Positions 51,699-61,683 of a DNA stretch of 64,000 nucleotides are shown in pieces (positions within the stretch are counted from its first letter, which is position 1; every line of letters begins with the position of its first letter). The notes below the pieces were generated by a model. The model had not been told where the DNA came from and ran no database searches. It worked only from the letters and a program-made list of their open reading frames with translations. The DNA is taken from assembly GCF_006337125.1 (NCBI RefSeq), contig NZ_CP040887.1, forward strand, positions 3,038,001 to 3,102,000, in the 5' to 3' direction. The stretch comes from Serinicoccus chungangensis. GTDB taxonomy: Bacteria > Actinomycetota > Actinomycetes > Actinomycetales > Dermatophilaceae. A program made the position numbers and the translations under genes.

Positions 51699-51715
51699 CA
51701 CGCAACGCGCTTCGC

Positions 51716-51734
51716 CATACGCACCCACCTAGCG
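51716..51734. promoter_or_regulatory. Operator-like motif shared with the mttB/iclR promoter
   Basis: CATACGC-A-CCCAC-C-TAG-C-G matches 45228-45246 at 16 of 19 positions and lies 18 bp upstream of the metF-like ATG. The neighbouring 51697-51706 repeats ATCACGCAAC from the DMGDH operator region. Confidence 0.6.
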
Positions 51735-51788
51735 TAGAAGTCGCCTGCCGCCGTGACAAGACCCTCGTCGGGTCGGACCCGCGACCCG

Positions 51789-52481
51789 TCAGGCCCGCAG
51801 GTGGGTGTCCAGGAAGGCCAGCGTGCGCGGCCACGCCGCAGCCGACGCCTCCGGGTGGGCGAAGGCGGGGTGCGGGTTGTCGAAGGCGTGCCCGGCGCCC
51901 TCGTGCCACACGAACTCCACCCCGTCCCGGTCCAGCACCCGCTCCATCTCCTCGACCGTCTCCCGGGGGATGAACGCGTCCTCGGTGCCCCAGTGGTGCA
52001 GGCTCGGTGCGGTGACCTGCGGCGCCAGGTCCAGCAGCTGCGGCAGGGCGGACCCGTAGTAGGACACCAGGGCGGCGACCTCGGTGCGCGCGGCGGTCGC
52101 GAAGGCGACCCCGCCGCCGTAGCAGAAGCCGACCAGCCCGACCCGCCCCGTGAGCTCGCCCCGCAGGTGCTCGACGGCGGCGAGGGTGTCGCCGACCGCG
52201 TCGTCCCAGTCGGTCGCGGCCATGAGCTCCATGCCCCGCTCGAGCATCCCGTCCGCTCCCTCGTCGACCTCGTGGTCCGGGATCCGCCAGTAGAGCTCGG
52301 GCACGTGCACCTCGTAGCCCTCCTCGGCCAGGTCGCGCGCCCGCTCGCGCACGTAGGACGAGACGCCGAAGATCTCCTGCACCAGGACGACGCCGGCGCC
52401 GGTCGGCCGGTCGGGGCGGAATCGGTGGACCGGCAGCTCGCCGTCCGGTCGGGGCACGGTGATGACGTCAGGGGTCGGCAT
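51789..52481 (-). CDS. Dienelactone hydrolase-family protein
   Basis: 230 residues from the ATG at 52481; CAGACT six bases upstream may be a leaderless -10. The family triad is visible: Cys in GLVGFCYGGGVAF (~120-132), Asp in HHWGTEDAFIP (~172) and His in HEGAGHAFDNPH (~203-214). GVVLVQEIFGVSSYVRERARDLAEEGYEV carries the conserved Glu-Ile-Phe-Gly substrate-pocket motif. Cytosolic alpha/beta hydrolase acting on lactone or ester bonds; no aromatic-degradation genes are adjacent, so the substrate is unknown. Divergent from recC. Confidence 0.85.
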   Translation of the reverse strand: MPTPDVITVPRPDGELPVHRFRPDRPTGAGVVLVQEIFGVSSYVRERARDLAEEGYEVHVPELYWRIPDHEVDEGADGMLERGMELMAATDWDDAVGDTLAAVEHLRGELTGRVGLVGFCYGGGVAFATAARTEVAALVSYYGSALPQLLDLAPQVTAPSLHHWGTEDAFIPRETVEEMERVLDRDGVEFVWHEGAGHAFDNPHPAFAHPEASAAAWPRTLAFLDTHLRA

Positions 52482-52553
52482 GGGCCCAGTCTGCGCGCAG
52501 CCGGGCCCGACGGCCACCGGACCCGTGGCCCCGGGTCGGTCGGTCGGCGTGGA

Positions 52554-52559
52554 TAGGGT
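52554..52559 (+). promoter_or_regulatory. -10 hexamer TAGGGT of the leaderless recC gene
   Basis: TAGGGT, 7 nt, GTG at 52567; no Shine-Dalgarno sequence. Probable promoter of the recCBD operon. Confidence 0.5.
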
Positions 52560-52566
52560 CGGCGCC

Positions 52567-55500
52567 GTGACCCTGTTCGTGCACCGCGACACCAGCACGG
52601 CGGCCCTGGCGGAGGGCCTGGCCGACCTGCTGGCGACGCCGCTGCCCGATCCCTTCGCGGAGGAGGTCGTGGCCGTCCCCGCCAAGGGGGTCGAGCGCTG
52701 GCTCGCGCAGCGGTTGTCGCACACGCTCGGGGCCGGGCCGTCGGGGCACGACGGGGTGTGCGCCGGGGTCCGCTTCCTCAGCCCGCACTCGCTGGTCTCG
52801 ATGGTCCTGGGCGTCGAGCGGGACGACCCGTGGCACGCGGACCGCCTCGTCTGGCCGGTGCTGGAGTCGATCGACGCCAGCCTCGACGAGGAGTGGGCCG
52901 AGACCCTCGCCACCCACCTGGGCCACGGCTCCCGGGAGCCGGGTGCCGAGCTGCGCCGCGGTCGCCGGTATGCCGTGGCGCGCCGCCTCGCGGGCCTGTT
53001 CGCCGCCTACGCCTCGTCCCGCCCGGCGATGCTCACCGACTGGCGCGGCGGGGGCGACGGCGACGGCCTCGGCGGCCGGGTCGAGCCGGACCTCGCCTGG
53101 CAGCCGCCCCTGTGGCGGGAGGTGCTGCGGCGGGTGGACGCCGAGCCCCCGGACGTGCGTCACGACCGGGTGGTGGGGCGCTGCGCGCGGCCCCGGGTGA
53201 CCTGACCGGGGCCGGTCCGGACCGGGCCCCCCGGCTCGACCTGCCCGGCCGGCTCTCGCTCTTCGGGCACACCCGCATCGCGCGTAGCGAGGTGGAGGTC
53301 GTCGCGGCGATCGCGGAGCAGCGCGACGTCCACCTGTGGCTGCCGCAGGCCTCCCCGGCCGCGTGGGACGCCCTGGCCGGCACCGCCGCCGCCGGGCCGG
53401 TCCCGCGCGCGGAGGACGACAGCGCCCTGCTCGTCGACCACCCGCTGCTGGCCAGCCTGGGTCGCGACGCCCGCGAGCTGCAGCGCACCCTGGCGCTGGC
53501 ACCGCACACCACCAGTCGGCCCGCCGGCCGGACCGGGACGGCGGGCACCGGTCGCGGACGGGGCGGCCCTCGCTCGACACCCTCCCCCTCCCTGCTCCAG
53601 CTGCTCCAGGCCGACCTCGAGGCCGACCACGTGCCCACGGAGGCCGAGCGGGCCGACCGGCCGGTCCCCGCCCAGGACCGCAGCATCCAGGTGCACGCCT
53701 GCCACGGGCGGTCGCGGCAGGTCGAGGTGCTGCGCGACGTGCTCACCGACCTGCTGGAGCACGACCCGACCCTGGAGCCGCGGGACATCCTCGTCATGTG
53801 CCCGGACATCGACACCTACGCGCCGCTCGTCCACGCCGGGTTCGGGCTGGGCGAGGTGGTGCGCGAGACCGGCGGCGGTGGCCCCGCGCCGGCCACCCAC
53901 CCCGCGCACACGCTGCGGGTCCGGCTCGCCGACCGCTCCCCGACCGTGGCGAACCCGCTGCTCGCGCTGGCGGCGCGCCTGGTCGAGCTGGCGGGCGGCC
54001 GGCTGAGCGCCGGTGAGGTGCTGGACCTCGCCCGCACCGCACCCGTGCGACGACGCTTCGGGCTGGACGACGACGACCTGGAGCGCATCGGCGACTGGGT
54101 GGGCGCCGTCGCGGTCCGCTGGGGCCTGGACGACGCCCACCGCGGCGACTACGCCCTGGCCGGGCTGAGCCAGAACACCTGGGAGTCCGGGCTCGCGCGG
54201 GTGCTCGTCGGCGCCGCCGTCGACGGGGAGGAGCTCGACCACCTCGGCACCACCCTCGGCCTCGACGACCTCGACAGCGCCGACCTCGACCTGGCCGGAC
54301 GCCTCGCCGAGCTGGTGGCGCGCCTGGGCGCCACCCTGCGCGCCCTGCGGGGGGCGGAGGCGGTCGGCGAGTGGGTCACGGCGCTCACCGAGGGTGTCCT
54401 GGGGCTGGCCGACGTCGCCCCGCCGGAGGCGTGGCAGGTCACCCAGCTGCGTCGTGAGCTCGACCTCGTCGGGGCGCACGGCGGCTCCCGCGCCGGTGAC
54501 GGGGCGGGGCTCAGCCTGTCCCTCTCCGACGTCCACGCGCTGCTGGACGAGCACGCGGCCGGGCGGGCGACCCGGTCCAACTTCCGCACGGGCACGCTCA
54601 CCGTCTGCACCATGGTGCCGATGCGCTCGGTCCCGCACCGGGTCGTCGCCCTCGTCGGTCTGGACGACGGCGTCTTCCCCCGCACCACCGCCCCGGACGG
54701 CGACGACGCCACGGCGCGCCGCCCGGTCACCGGGGAGCGCGACCCGCGCAGCGAGGACCGGCAGCTGCTGCTCGACGCGGTCATGGCGGCCGGCGACGCC
54801 CTCGTCATCACCTACACCGGCTTCGACGAGCACACGGGTGCACCGCGCCCGCCCGCGGTCCCGCTCGGCGAGCTGCTCGACGCCGTCCGACGGACCGCCC
54901 ACCCGGCCTCTCCCGGGGTGGCCCGGGTGCTGGCCCACCACCCGCTGCAGCCCTTCGACCCGCGCAACCTCGGGGCGGCCCGGCCGGGTGCGCCCGCGCT
55001 GCTGCCCGACGGCGGGCCGTTCAGCTACGACCCGGCGGCGCTGGCCGGCGGCCGGGCCGCCGTCTCCCCTCGCGGGCCGCGACCCCGGCCCGTGGACCCG
55101 GCCCTGCAGCCGCTGCCCGGTGACACCGTCGAGCTGGACGCCCTGCTGCGCTTCTTCGACCACCCGGCGCGCGCCTACCTGCGCGACCGGCTGGGCCTCG
55201 TGCTCCCCGAGGTGCCCGAGGAGCAGGGCGAGGGCATCCCCATCGACATCGGCGGGCTGCAGAAGTGGGCGGTCGGCGACCGGGTGCTGCAGGCGGTGCT
55301 GGCGGGGCGCGACCCCGGGGCCACCGTCGACGCCGAGCTGTGGCGCGGCGAGCTGCCGCCCCGGGCGCTGGGGGCCGGGGTCCTCCGGGAGGTCACCGAG
55401 CAGGCGCAGATCGTGGCCGAGGGCACGTGGCGCACGGCCGGGCAGGGCGGCTGGGGGGTCCCGCTGGAGCGGGAGACCCTCGACGTCGACCTGGTGCTGC

Positions 55501-56105
55501 CCAGCGGCACCCGGCTGACCGGCACCCTCACCGGGCTGGTCGGCACGCGGGTCGTCACCGCGACCTACTCCACCGTGCGGGCCAAGCAGCGCCTGCGCTC
55601 CTGGATCACCTCCCTCGTCCTCGCCGCCACGCTCGGCCCGGAGGCGACCAGCCACCTGCTCGGTGCCCAGAAACGCGGACGCCGGCCGGGCGGGGTTCAC
55701 CTGACCCACGGTCCGCACGACCTCGCACGGGCCCTCGCGCTGCTGGACCAGCTCGTCGACCTGCGCGCGCGCGGCCTCCTCGAGCCGCTGCCGCTGCCGC
55801 CGCGGACCGCGCTGCGCTGGGCGGAGGCATACCTCGGCGGTCCGGGGGACGCCCAGGCCGCGACCCTCGACGCGGTGCGCGAGTGGCGCACCGACGACAC
55901 CTTCGAGACGGCGTTCCCCAAGGAGCAGGACGACCCGAGCCACGTCTACGTCCACGGCGAGGGAGTCGCCCTGCGCGACATCCTCGGGGTGCCTCGCGAC
56001 GACGAGCGGTGGACGTCGGGCGTGGAGCACCGGCTGGGGCAGCTGGCGCTGCGGGTGTGGGGCCCGGTGCTCACCGACGGCGCCGAGCGCAAGGAGCGGC
56101 TGTGA
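52567..56105 (+). CDS. recC: RecC subunit of exonuclease V, apparent frameshift near 53165-53175
   Basis: Start GTG 52567. The N-terminal part (LFVHRDTSTAALAEGLADLL, VVAVPAKGVERWLAQRLSHTLG, SPHSLVSMVLG, WHADRLVWPVLE) and the later parts (LPGRLSLFGHTRIA, QVHACHGRSRQVEVLRDVLTDLLEHDPTLEPRDILVMCPDIDTYAPL, CTMVPMRSVPHRVVALVGLDDGVFPR) are clearly RecC, but they lie in two frames: the first stops at 53205, the second is open to 56105. One base seems lost in GGTGGTGGGGCG near 53170. Corrected length ~1180 residues. RecC lacks helicase motifs and recognises Chi. The stop overlaps recB (GTGA). Confidence 0.87.
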
Positions 56106-59100
56106 GCGCGCTGACCCCCTTCTCGATCACCGACCCGTTGCCGACGGGCACCGTCCTGCTCGAGGCGAGCGCCGGGACCGGCAAGACGTGGACCATCGCG
56201 GCGCTGGTGACCCGCTACGTCGCCGAGGGCGTGGTGACCCTCCCGGAGATGCTCGTCGTCACCTTCGGCCGCGCCGCGTCCCAGGAGCTGCGCGCCCGCG
56301 TGCGCGAGCAGCTCGTCGCGGCGGAACGGGCCCTCGCCGACCCCCCGGCCGAGGACGGGCGCGACGACCTGGTCACGCTGCTGCTGGACGCCGACGAGCA
56401 GGAACGGACGGTCCGCCGCCGACGGCTGCGGACGGCCCTCTCCGACATCGACGCCGCCACCATCGCCACCACGCACCAGTTCTGCCAGCAGGTGCTGCGC
56501 AGCCTGGGTGTCGCGGGGACGGCGGACGCCGACGCCGAGCTCGTGGACGACCTGGACCGGCTGCTCGTGGAGGTCGTCGACGACCTCTACCTGCGTGCTT
56601 TCGCGCTGCGCGACGACGAGCCCTTCTTCAGCCGGCGCGAGGCGCTGCAGATCGCCCGGACGGTCGTCGACGACGTCCACGCCGAGCTGCACCCCACCGC
56701 CGCCGAGCCGCGCTCGGTGCCCGACCGGCGGGTGCGCTTCGCCCGGGCCGTGCGCGAGGAGCTCGACCTGCGCAAGCAGCGGCTCCAGGTCCTGCACTAC
56801 AACGACCTCCTCACCCAGCTCGCCAGCGCCCTGGAGGGCGAGCACTCCCCCGCGCGGGTCCGGATGCGGCAGCGGTGGCGGGTCGTGCTCGTCGACGAGT
56901 TCCAGGACACCGACCCCATCCAGTGGTCGGTGCTCGACCGGGCCTTCACCGGGCACGCCCAGGCGATGGTCCTCATCGGCGACCCCAAGCAGGCGATCTA
57001 CGCCTTCCGCGGCGGTGACGTGCCGACCTACCTCACCGCCGCCGCGACGGCGGACGAGCAGCGCACCCTGCTGCGCAACTTCCGGTCCGACCCCGGCGTC
57101 GTGCAGGCGCTGGGGGCCATGCTCACCGGGGCTGAGCTCGGCGACGAGCAGATCGTCGTGCACCCGGTCACGGCGCACCGCGACGGCCCCCGGCTCCACG
57201 GCGCCCCCAGCACCGCGCCGGTGCGGCTGCGGCAGGTGCTGCTGCGGGACCACCTGGGTGGCGACACCAGGATGCCGACCGTCCGCCCGTGGATCGCGCG
57301 GGACCTCGCGCACGACGTCGCCGCCCTGCTGGCCTCCGGCGCCACCTTCGACGGACGGCCGGTCGAGGCCCGTGACGTGGCCGTGCTGGCGCACCGGGCC
57401 AAGGACCTGCACGAGGCGCAGCGGGCCCTGGCCGAGCTCGGGATCCCGGCGGTCAGCACCGGCGGCTCGACCGTCCTGCACAGCCGCGCGGCGCACGAGT
57501 GGCTCGCCCTGCTGGAGGCGATGGCCGCACCCCACCGACCGGTGCTCACCCGGGCGGCCGCCCTCACCGACCTGCTCGGGTATGCCGTGGCCCGGGTCGG
57601 CGACCGCGGCGAGCGGCAGGACGACGAGCTGGAGGACGAGCTGGCGCTCACCTGCCGGGAGCTGGCCGGGCTCTACGCACGGCAGGGCGTCGCCGCGGTC
57701 CTCGAGCTGCTCACCGCACGCGGGCTGCCCGGACGGGTGCTGGCCCAGGTGGGCGGGGAGCGCACGCTCACCGACCTGCGGCACGTCGCCCAGCTGCTGC
57801 ACGAGACCGCCCGTCAGGACCAGCTCGGGCTGGCCGCGCTGCTCGAGTGGCTGCGCGCGGGGATGGCCGAGGACTCCCCGCAGAGCGCCGGCGCCCGCAC
57901 CCGTCGTCTCGACAGCGACGCCGCCGCGGTCCAGCTGGCGACGATCCACGGCAGCAAGGGCCTGCAGTACCCCGTCGTCTACCTGCCCTCGCTCGGCGAC
58001 CGGTGGGTCAGCGACTCCCCCACCATCCCGCTCTTCCACGACGAGCCGCCGGAGCGCACCCGCTGCCTGGACGTCGGCGGGGACGACCCGGCCAACCCCG
58101 GGTGGGCCGACGCGGTGCGGCGGCACAAGGAGGAGGACGCCGGGGAGTCGCTGCGGCTGCTCTACGTCGCGCTCACCCGGGCGCAGAGCCAGGTCGTGAC
58201 CTGGTGGGCGCCGGTCAACAACGCCAGCAGCTCGGGCCTGCACCGGGTGCTCTTCGGTCGCGACCCGGGGGAGGGCGCGGTGCCGCACCAGGTGCGGGTG
58301 CAGCGGCAGGACGACGCCGCGACGCAGCGGCTGCAGCGGTGGGCCGAGCAGGGGGCCTTCGCCCTCGAGCGGGCCGACCACGCGACCGGCACCGCCCCGG
58401 CACCGTCCCCGCAGGCGCCCGAGCTGGCGGTCGCCCGGTGGACCCGCCGGGTCGACCACGACTGGCGGCGCACGTCCTACACCGCGCTGTCCACGCCCTC
58501 CGAGACCGGCCTGGACACCGCCGCCGGGGTGGCCTCCGAGCCCGAGGTCGGCCTCACCGGCCGGGAGGACGAGCCCGGCGGCCCCGACCCGGTGGCCGAG
58601 AGCGTCCCCGCCCTGCCCGGCCTGGGCGAGGTGGTCCCTGCGCCCGGCGCCGGGGTGCCCTCGCCGATGGCCGACCTCCCGGTCGGCGCGACCTTCGGCT
58701 CGCTCGTGCACGCGGTGCTGGAGCACGCGGACCCCGGCGCCGAGGACCTGGCCGGCGAGCTGCGCGTCCACCTGCGCGAGCAGCGGGTCCAGTGGCCGGT
58801 GGACCTGGGCGAGGACGGTGAGGACCAGCTCGTCGACGCCCTGGTCGCCGTCTGCCGCACGCCGCTGGGGCCGCTCGCCGGTGGCGCCACGCTGCGCGAC
58901 GTCGGGACCTCGGACCGCCTGTGCGAGCTCGACTTCGAGCTGCCGCTGGGCGGCGGCGACCTGCGCCGTGGGCTCCCGGGTGACGGGGCGGCCGTGCTCG
59001 GGGACCTGGTGCCGCTGCTGCGCGGCCACCTGCCGCCGGGCGACCCGGTGCGCGGATGGGCCGAGGTGCTCGAGGCGGCTCCGGACCTCGCCGGTCAGCA

Positions 59101-59527
59101 GCTGCGCGGCTACCTCACCGGCTCGGTCGACGTCGTGCTCCGGGTCCGGGCGACGGGCGGTGACACCTTCCTCGTCGTCGACTACAAGACCAACTGGCTG
59201 GGCAGCCCGGAGGAGCCGCTGACCGCCGCGGACTACCGCCCGGAGCGGTTGGCCGAGGCCATGGGGCACTCCTCCTACCCGCTGCAGGCGCTGCTCTACG
59301 CCGTCGTCGCCCACCGCTTCCTGCGCTGGCGGCTGCCCAACTACGACCCGGAGCAGCACCTCGGCGGGGTGCTCTACCTCTACCTGCGCGGCATGTGCGG
59401 CCCGGAGACCCCGGTCCTCGACGGTATGCCGTGCGGCGTCTTCTCGTGGCGACCGCCGGTGGCGCTGGTCGTCGGCGTCTCCGACCTGCTCGACGGGGCG
59501 GACCGGACGACGGGGGTGGTCGCGTGA
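56102..59527 (+). CDS. recB: RecB subunit: UvrD-type helicase and nuclease
   Basis: 1141 residues from the GTG at 56102 (overlap with recC). Walker A is EASAGTGKTWTIAAL (~20-34); Walker B/DExx is VLVDEFQDTDPIQW (~263-276) and motif III GDPKQAIYAFRGGD; motifs V/VI include IHGSKGLQYPVVYLP and ESLRLLYVALTRAQ. The C-terminal nuclease domain has ATFGSLVHAVLEH, an Asp/Glu cluster and VVDYKTNWLG (~1027) for metal binding. It unwinds 3'-5' and degrades double-strand ends until Chi. The length is typical. The stop overlaps recD (GTGA). Confidence 0.95.
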   Translation: MSALTPFSITDPLPTGTVLLEASAGTGKTWTIAALVTRYVAEGVVTLPEMLVVTFGRAASQELRARVREQLVAAERALADPPAEDGRDDLVTLLLDADEQERTVRRRRLRTALSDIDAATIATTHQFCQQVLRSLGVAGTADADAELVDDLDRLLVEVVDDLYLRAFALRDDEPFFSRREALQIARTVVDDVHAELHPTAAEPRSVPDRRVRFARAVREELDLRKQRLQVLHYNDLLTQLASALEGEHSPARVRMRQRWRVVLVDEFQDTDPIQWSVLDRAFTGHAQAMVLIGDPKQAIYAFRGGDVPTYLTAAATADEQRTLLRNFRSDPGVVQALGAMLTGAELGDEQIVVHPVTAHRDGPRLHGAPSTAPVRLRQVLLRDHLGGDTRMPTVRPWIARDLAHDVAALLASGATFDGRPVEARDVAVLAHRAKDLHEAQRALAELGIPAVSTGGSTVLHSRAAHEWLALLEAMAAPHRPVLTRAAALTDLLGYAVARVGDRGERQDDELEDELALTCRELAGLYARQGVAAVLELLTARGLPGRVLAQVGGERTLTDLRHVAQLLHETARQDQLGLAALLEWLRAGMAEDSPQSAGARTRRLDSDAAAVQLATIHGSKGLQYPVVYLPSLGDRWVSDSPTIPLFHDEPPERTRCLDVGGDDPANPGWADAVRRHKEEDAGESLRLLYVALTRAQSQVVTWWAPVNNASSSGLHRVLFGRDPGEGAVPHQVRVQRQDDAATQRLQRWAEQGAFALERADHATGTAPAPSPQAPELAVARWTRRVDHDWRRTSYTALSTPSETGLDTAAGVASEPEVGLTGREDEPGGPDPVAESVPALPGLGEVVPAPGAGVPSPMADLPVGATFGSLVHAVLEHADPGAEDLAGELRVHLREQRVQWPVDLGEDGEDQLVDALVAVCRTPLGPLAGGATLRDVGTSDRLCELDFELPLGGGDLRRGLPGDGAAVLGDLVPLLRGHLPPGDPVRGWAEVLEAAPDLAGQQLRGYLTGSVDVVLRVRATGGDTFLVVDYKTNWLGSPEEPLTAADYRPERLAEAMGHSSYPLQALLYAVVAHRFLRWRLPNYDPEQHLGGVLYLYLRGMCGPETPVLDGMPCGVFSWRPPVALVVGVSDLLDGADRTTGVVA

Positions 59528-61569
59528 GCGGGCCGACCGGTGACCCGACCGGCACGGCGGACGTCGTGGACGCCGTGGACGCCGTGACCACCGGAGGCGG
59601 AACCGGGACGGCGGCCGGTGCGGCCGGTCCCCGTGACGACGTCGAGGCCGGTGCGGCCGTGCTGGACCTCGTCGCGCCCCTCGACGAGCACGACCGCCGC
59701 CGGGCCCTGACGACGACCCCCGGCACCGTGCTGCGTGCCTTCAACGACGCCGGTCTGCTCACCGCCGCCGACGTGCACGTGGCCACCGGGCTGGCACGGG
59801 CCGCCGACGAGAAGGACGTCCACGTCGTCCTCGCCGCGGCGGTCGCCACCCGGGCCGTCCGCTCGGGGTCGGTGGCCGTCGACCTCGCCGCCCTCGCCAC
59901 CCAGGGGGCGCAGGCCCTCCCCGACCTGCCGTGGCCGGACCCGGCGGGGTGGGCCGAGGAGGTCGCCGGGAGCCGGCTCGCGGCCGCGGGCGGGCTCGTC
60001 GTGGAGGAGGCCAGCGGTCTCGTCTACCTCCAGCGCTACCACCACCAGGAGGGCCAGGTGGCGGCCGACCTGCGGGCCCGGGCCGCGCTCGGCCCTCCCG
60101 AGGTGGACGAGGAGGTGCTGAGCGCCGGGCTGGCCCGGATCTTCCCGGGGGAAGGGTACGCCGAGCAGCGAGCGGCGGCCGAGGTGGTCGTCCGCTCCCG
60201 GACCGGCGTCATCACCGGCGGTCCGGGCACCGGCAAGACGACGACCGTGGCGGGCGTGCTGACCCTGCTGGCCGAGCAGGCCCTCGCCGCCGGTGAGCGA
60301 CCACCCCGGGTCGGGCTGGCCGCGCCGACCGGCAAGGCCGCCGCGCGGGTCAAGGCGGCGGTGGACCGGGCGCTGGACGAGATCGAGGCCCGCACGCCGG
60401 CGTCCTCGGACCGCGCCGTCGTCGACCGGCTGCGCGAGGTCGAGCCGCGCACCCTGCACCGGCTGCTCGGGTGGCGGCCCGGCTCCCGCAGCCGCTTCCG
60501 GCACCACCGCGGCAACCGCCTCCCCCACGACGTCGTCCTGGTCGACGAGGCCTCGATGGTCTCGCTCACCCAGATGGCCCGGCTGCTGGAGGCGCTGCGG
60601 CCCACCGCCCGGCTCGTGCTCGTCGGGGACGCCGACCAGCTCGTCTCGGTCGAGGCAGGCGCGGTGCTGGCCGACCTGGTGGCCGCCGTCCCCGAGCGGG
60701 ACGCCCCCGGCCGGGACACGACCGACCACGACGCGCCCGACACCTCCGGCAGCCAGGACGGCCCCGCCAGCCAGGACGCCCCCGCCGCGGCGCCGCGGCC
60801 GGCTCCGCTCGCCCTCGCCCGGCTGCGGACGGTCCACCGCTTCGGGGAGACCATCGGCGCGCTCGCCCACGCCCTGCGGGTCGGTGACGCGGACGCCGTG
60901 GTGGCCGCGCTCTCCGCGGGCAGCGACGAGGTGCGCTGGGAGCGCGGGAGCGAGCCGGAGGCATACCTGCGGCAGGTCCTCACCGGGCAGGCCCTCGACA
61001 TCCTGCGGGCCGCCCGGACGGGGGACGACGACACCACCCTCGCGGCGCTGCACCGCCACCGCCTGCTCTGCGCCCACCGGGAGGGCGAGCGCGGGGTGCG
61101 CCGGTGGAACCACCTCGTCGAGACGTGGATGGCCGAGGAGACCGGGCTGAGCTTCTACGAGCCGATGTACCTCGGCCGGCCGCTGCTCGTCACCGCCAAC
61201 GACTACGCCACCGGCGTCCTCAACGGCGACACCGGCGTGGTCGTGGCCTCGCAGACGCCCGCCGGGGTCCCGGTACGGATGGCGGTCATCGACGGCACGG
61301 GGGGACGCACCCGGTATGCCCCCTCCCGCCTCGGCGACGTCGAGACCATGCATGCCATGACGATCCACAAGGCGCAGGGCAGCCAGGCCCGGGAGGTCAC
61401 CGTGCTGCTGCCCGAGCTGGACAGCCCGCTGCTGACGCGCGAGCTGTTCTACACCGCCGTGACCCGCGCCGAGCGGCAGGTGCGGGTGGTCGGGTCCGAG
61501 GAGGAGGTCCGGGCCGCCGTCCAGCGACGGGTCGTCCGCGCCAGCGGGCTGCGCCAGCGGCTGAGCTGA
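59524..61569 (+). CDS. recD: RecD subunit: 5'-3' helicase
   Basis: 681 residues from the GTG at 59524. Walker A is ITGGPGTGKTTTVAG (~231-245), motif Ia GLAAPTGKAAARVKAA, Walker B VVLVDEASMVSLTQ, motif III VLVGDADQLVSVEAGAVLADL, then AMTIHKAQGSQAREVTVLLP and LFYTAVTRAERQVRVVG (motif VI). The first ~45 residues are a Gly/Ala/Thr-rich extension and ~395-425 an Asp/Gln-rich insert. Last gene of the recCBD operon; a 114-bp gap separates it from the convergent lipoprotein gene. Confidence 0.93.
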   Translation: MSGPTGDPTGTADVVDAVDAVTTGGGTGTAAGAAGPRDDVEAGAAVLDLVAPLDEHDRRRALTTTPGTVLRAFNDAGLLTAADVHVATGLARAADEKDVHVVLAAAVATRAVRSGSVAVDLAALATQGAQALPDLPWPDPAGWAEEVAGSRLAAAGGLVVEEASGLVYLQRYHHQEGQVAADLRARAALGPPEVDEEVLSAGLARIFPGEGYAEQRAAAEVVVRSRTGVITGGPGTGKTTTVAGVLTLLAEQALAAGERPPRVGLAAPTGKAAARVKAAVDRALDEIEARTPASSDRAVVDRLREVEPRTLHRLLGWRPGSRSRFRHHRGNRLPHDVVLVDEASMVSLTQMARLLEALRPTARLVLVGDADQLVSVEAGAVLADLVAAVPERDAPGRDTTDHDAPDTSGSQDGPASQDAPAAAPRPAPLALARLRTVHRFGETIGALAHALRVGDADAVVAALSAGSDEVRWERGSEPEAYLRQVLTGQALDILRAARTGDDDTTLAALHRHRLLCAHREGERGVRRWNHLVETWMAEETGLSFYEPMYLGRPLLVTANDYATGVLNGDTGVVVASQTPAGVPVRMAVIDGTGGRTRYAPSRLGDVETMHAMTIHKAQGSQAREVTVLLPELDSPLLTRELFYTAVTRAERQVRVVGSEEEVRAAVQRRVVRASGLRQRLS

Positions 61570-61683
61570 GCGCAGGCTGCAGGGAGCCTTCCCTGCACGC
61601 AGCCATGGGCCTCGTCACGGACGACGACGTCCGGACAGAAGTCTCGGCGAGCCCTCGGACCCCGCCGTGCGCTGACGTCCTCC

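Noticed and set aside
34922..51734. Integrative element or prophage island
   Set aside because: No integrase, att direct repeats or tRNA at the borders; codon use looks like that of the neighbours.
53160..59359. Two very long minus-strand frames (956 and 1137 codons)
   Set aside because: Antisense to recC and recB, which have complete family motifs; shadows caused by high G+C.
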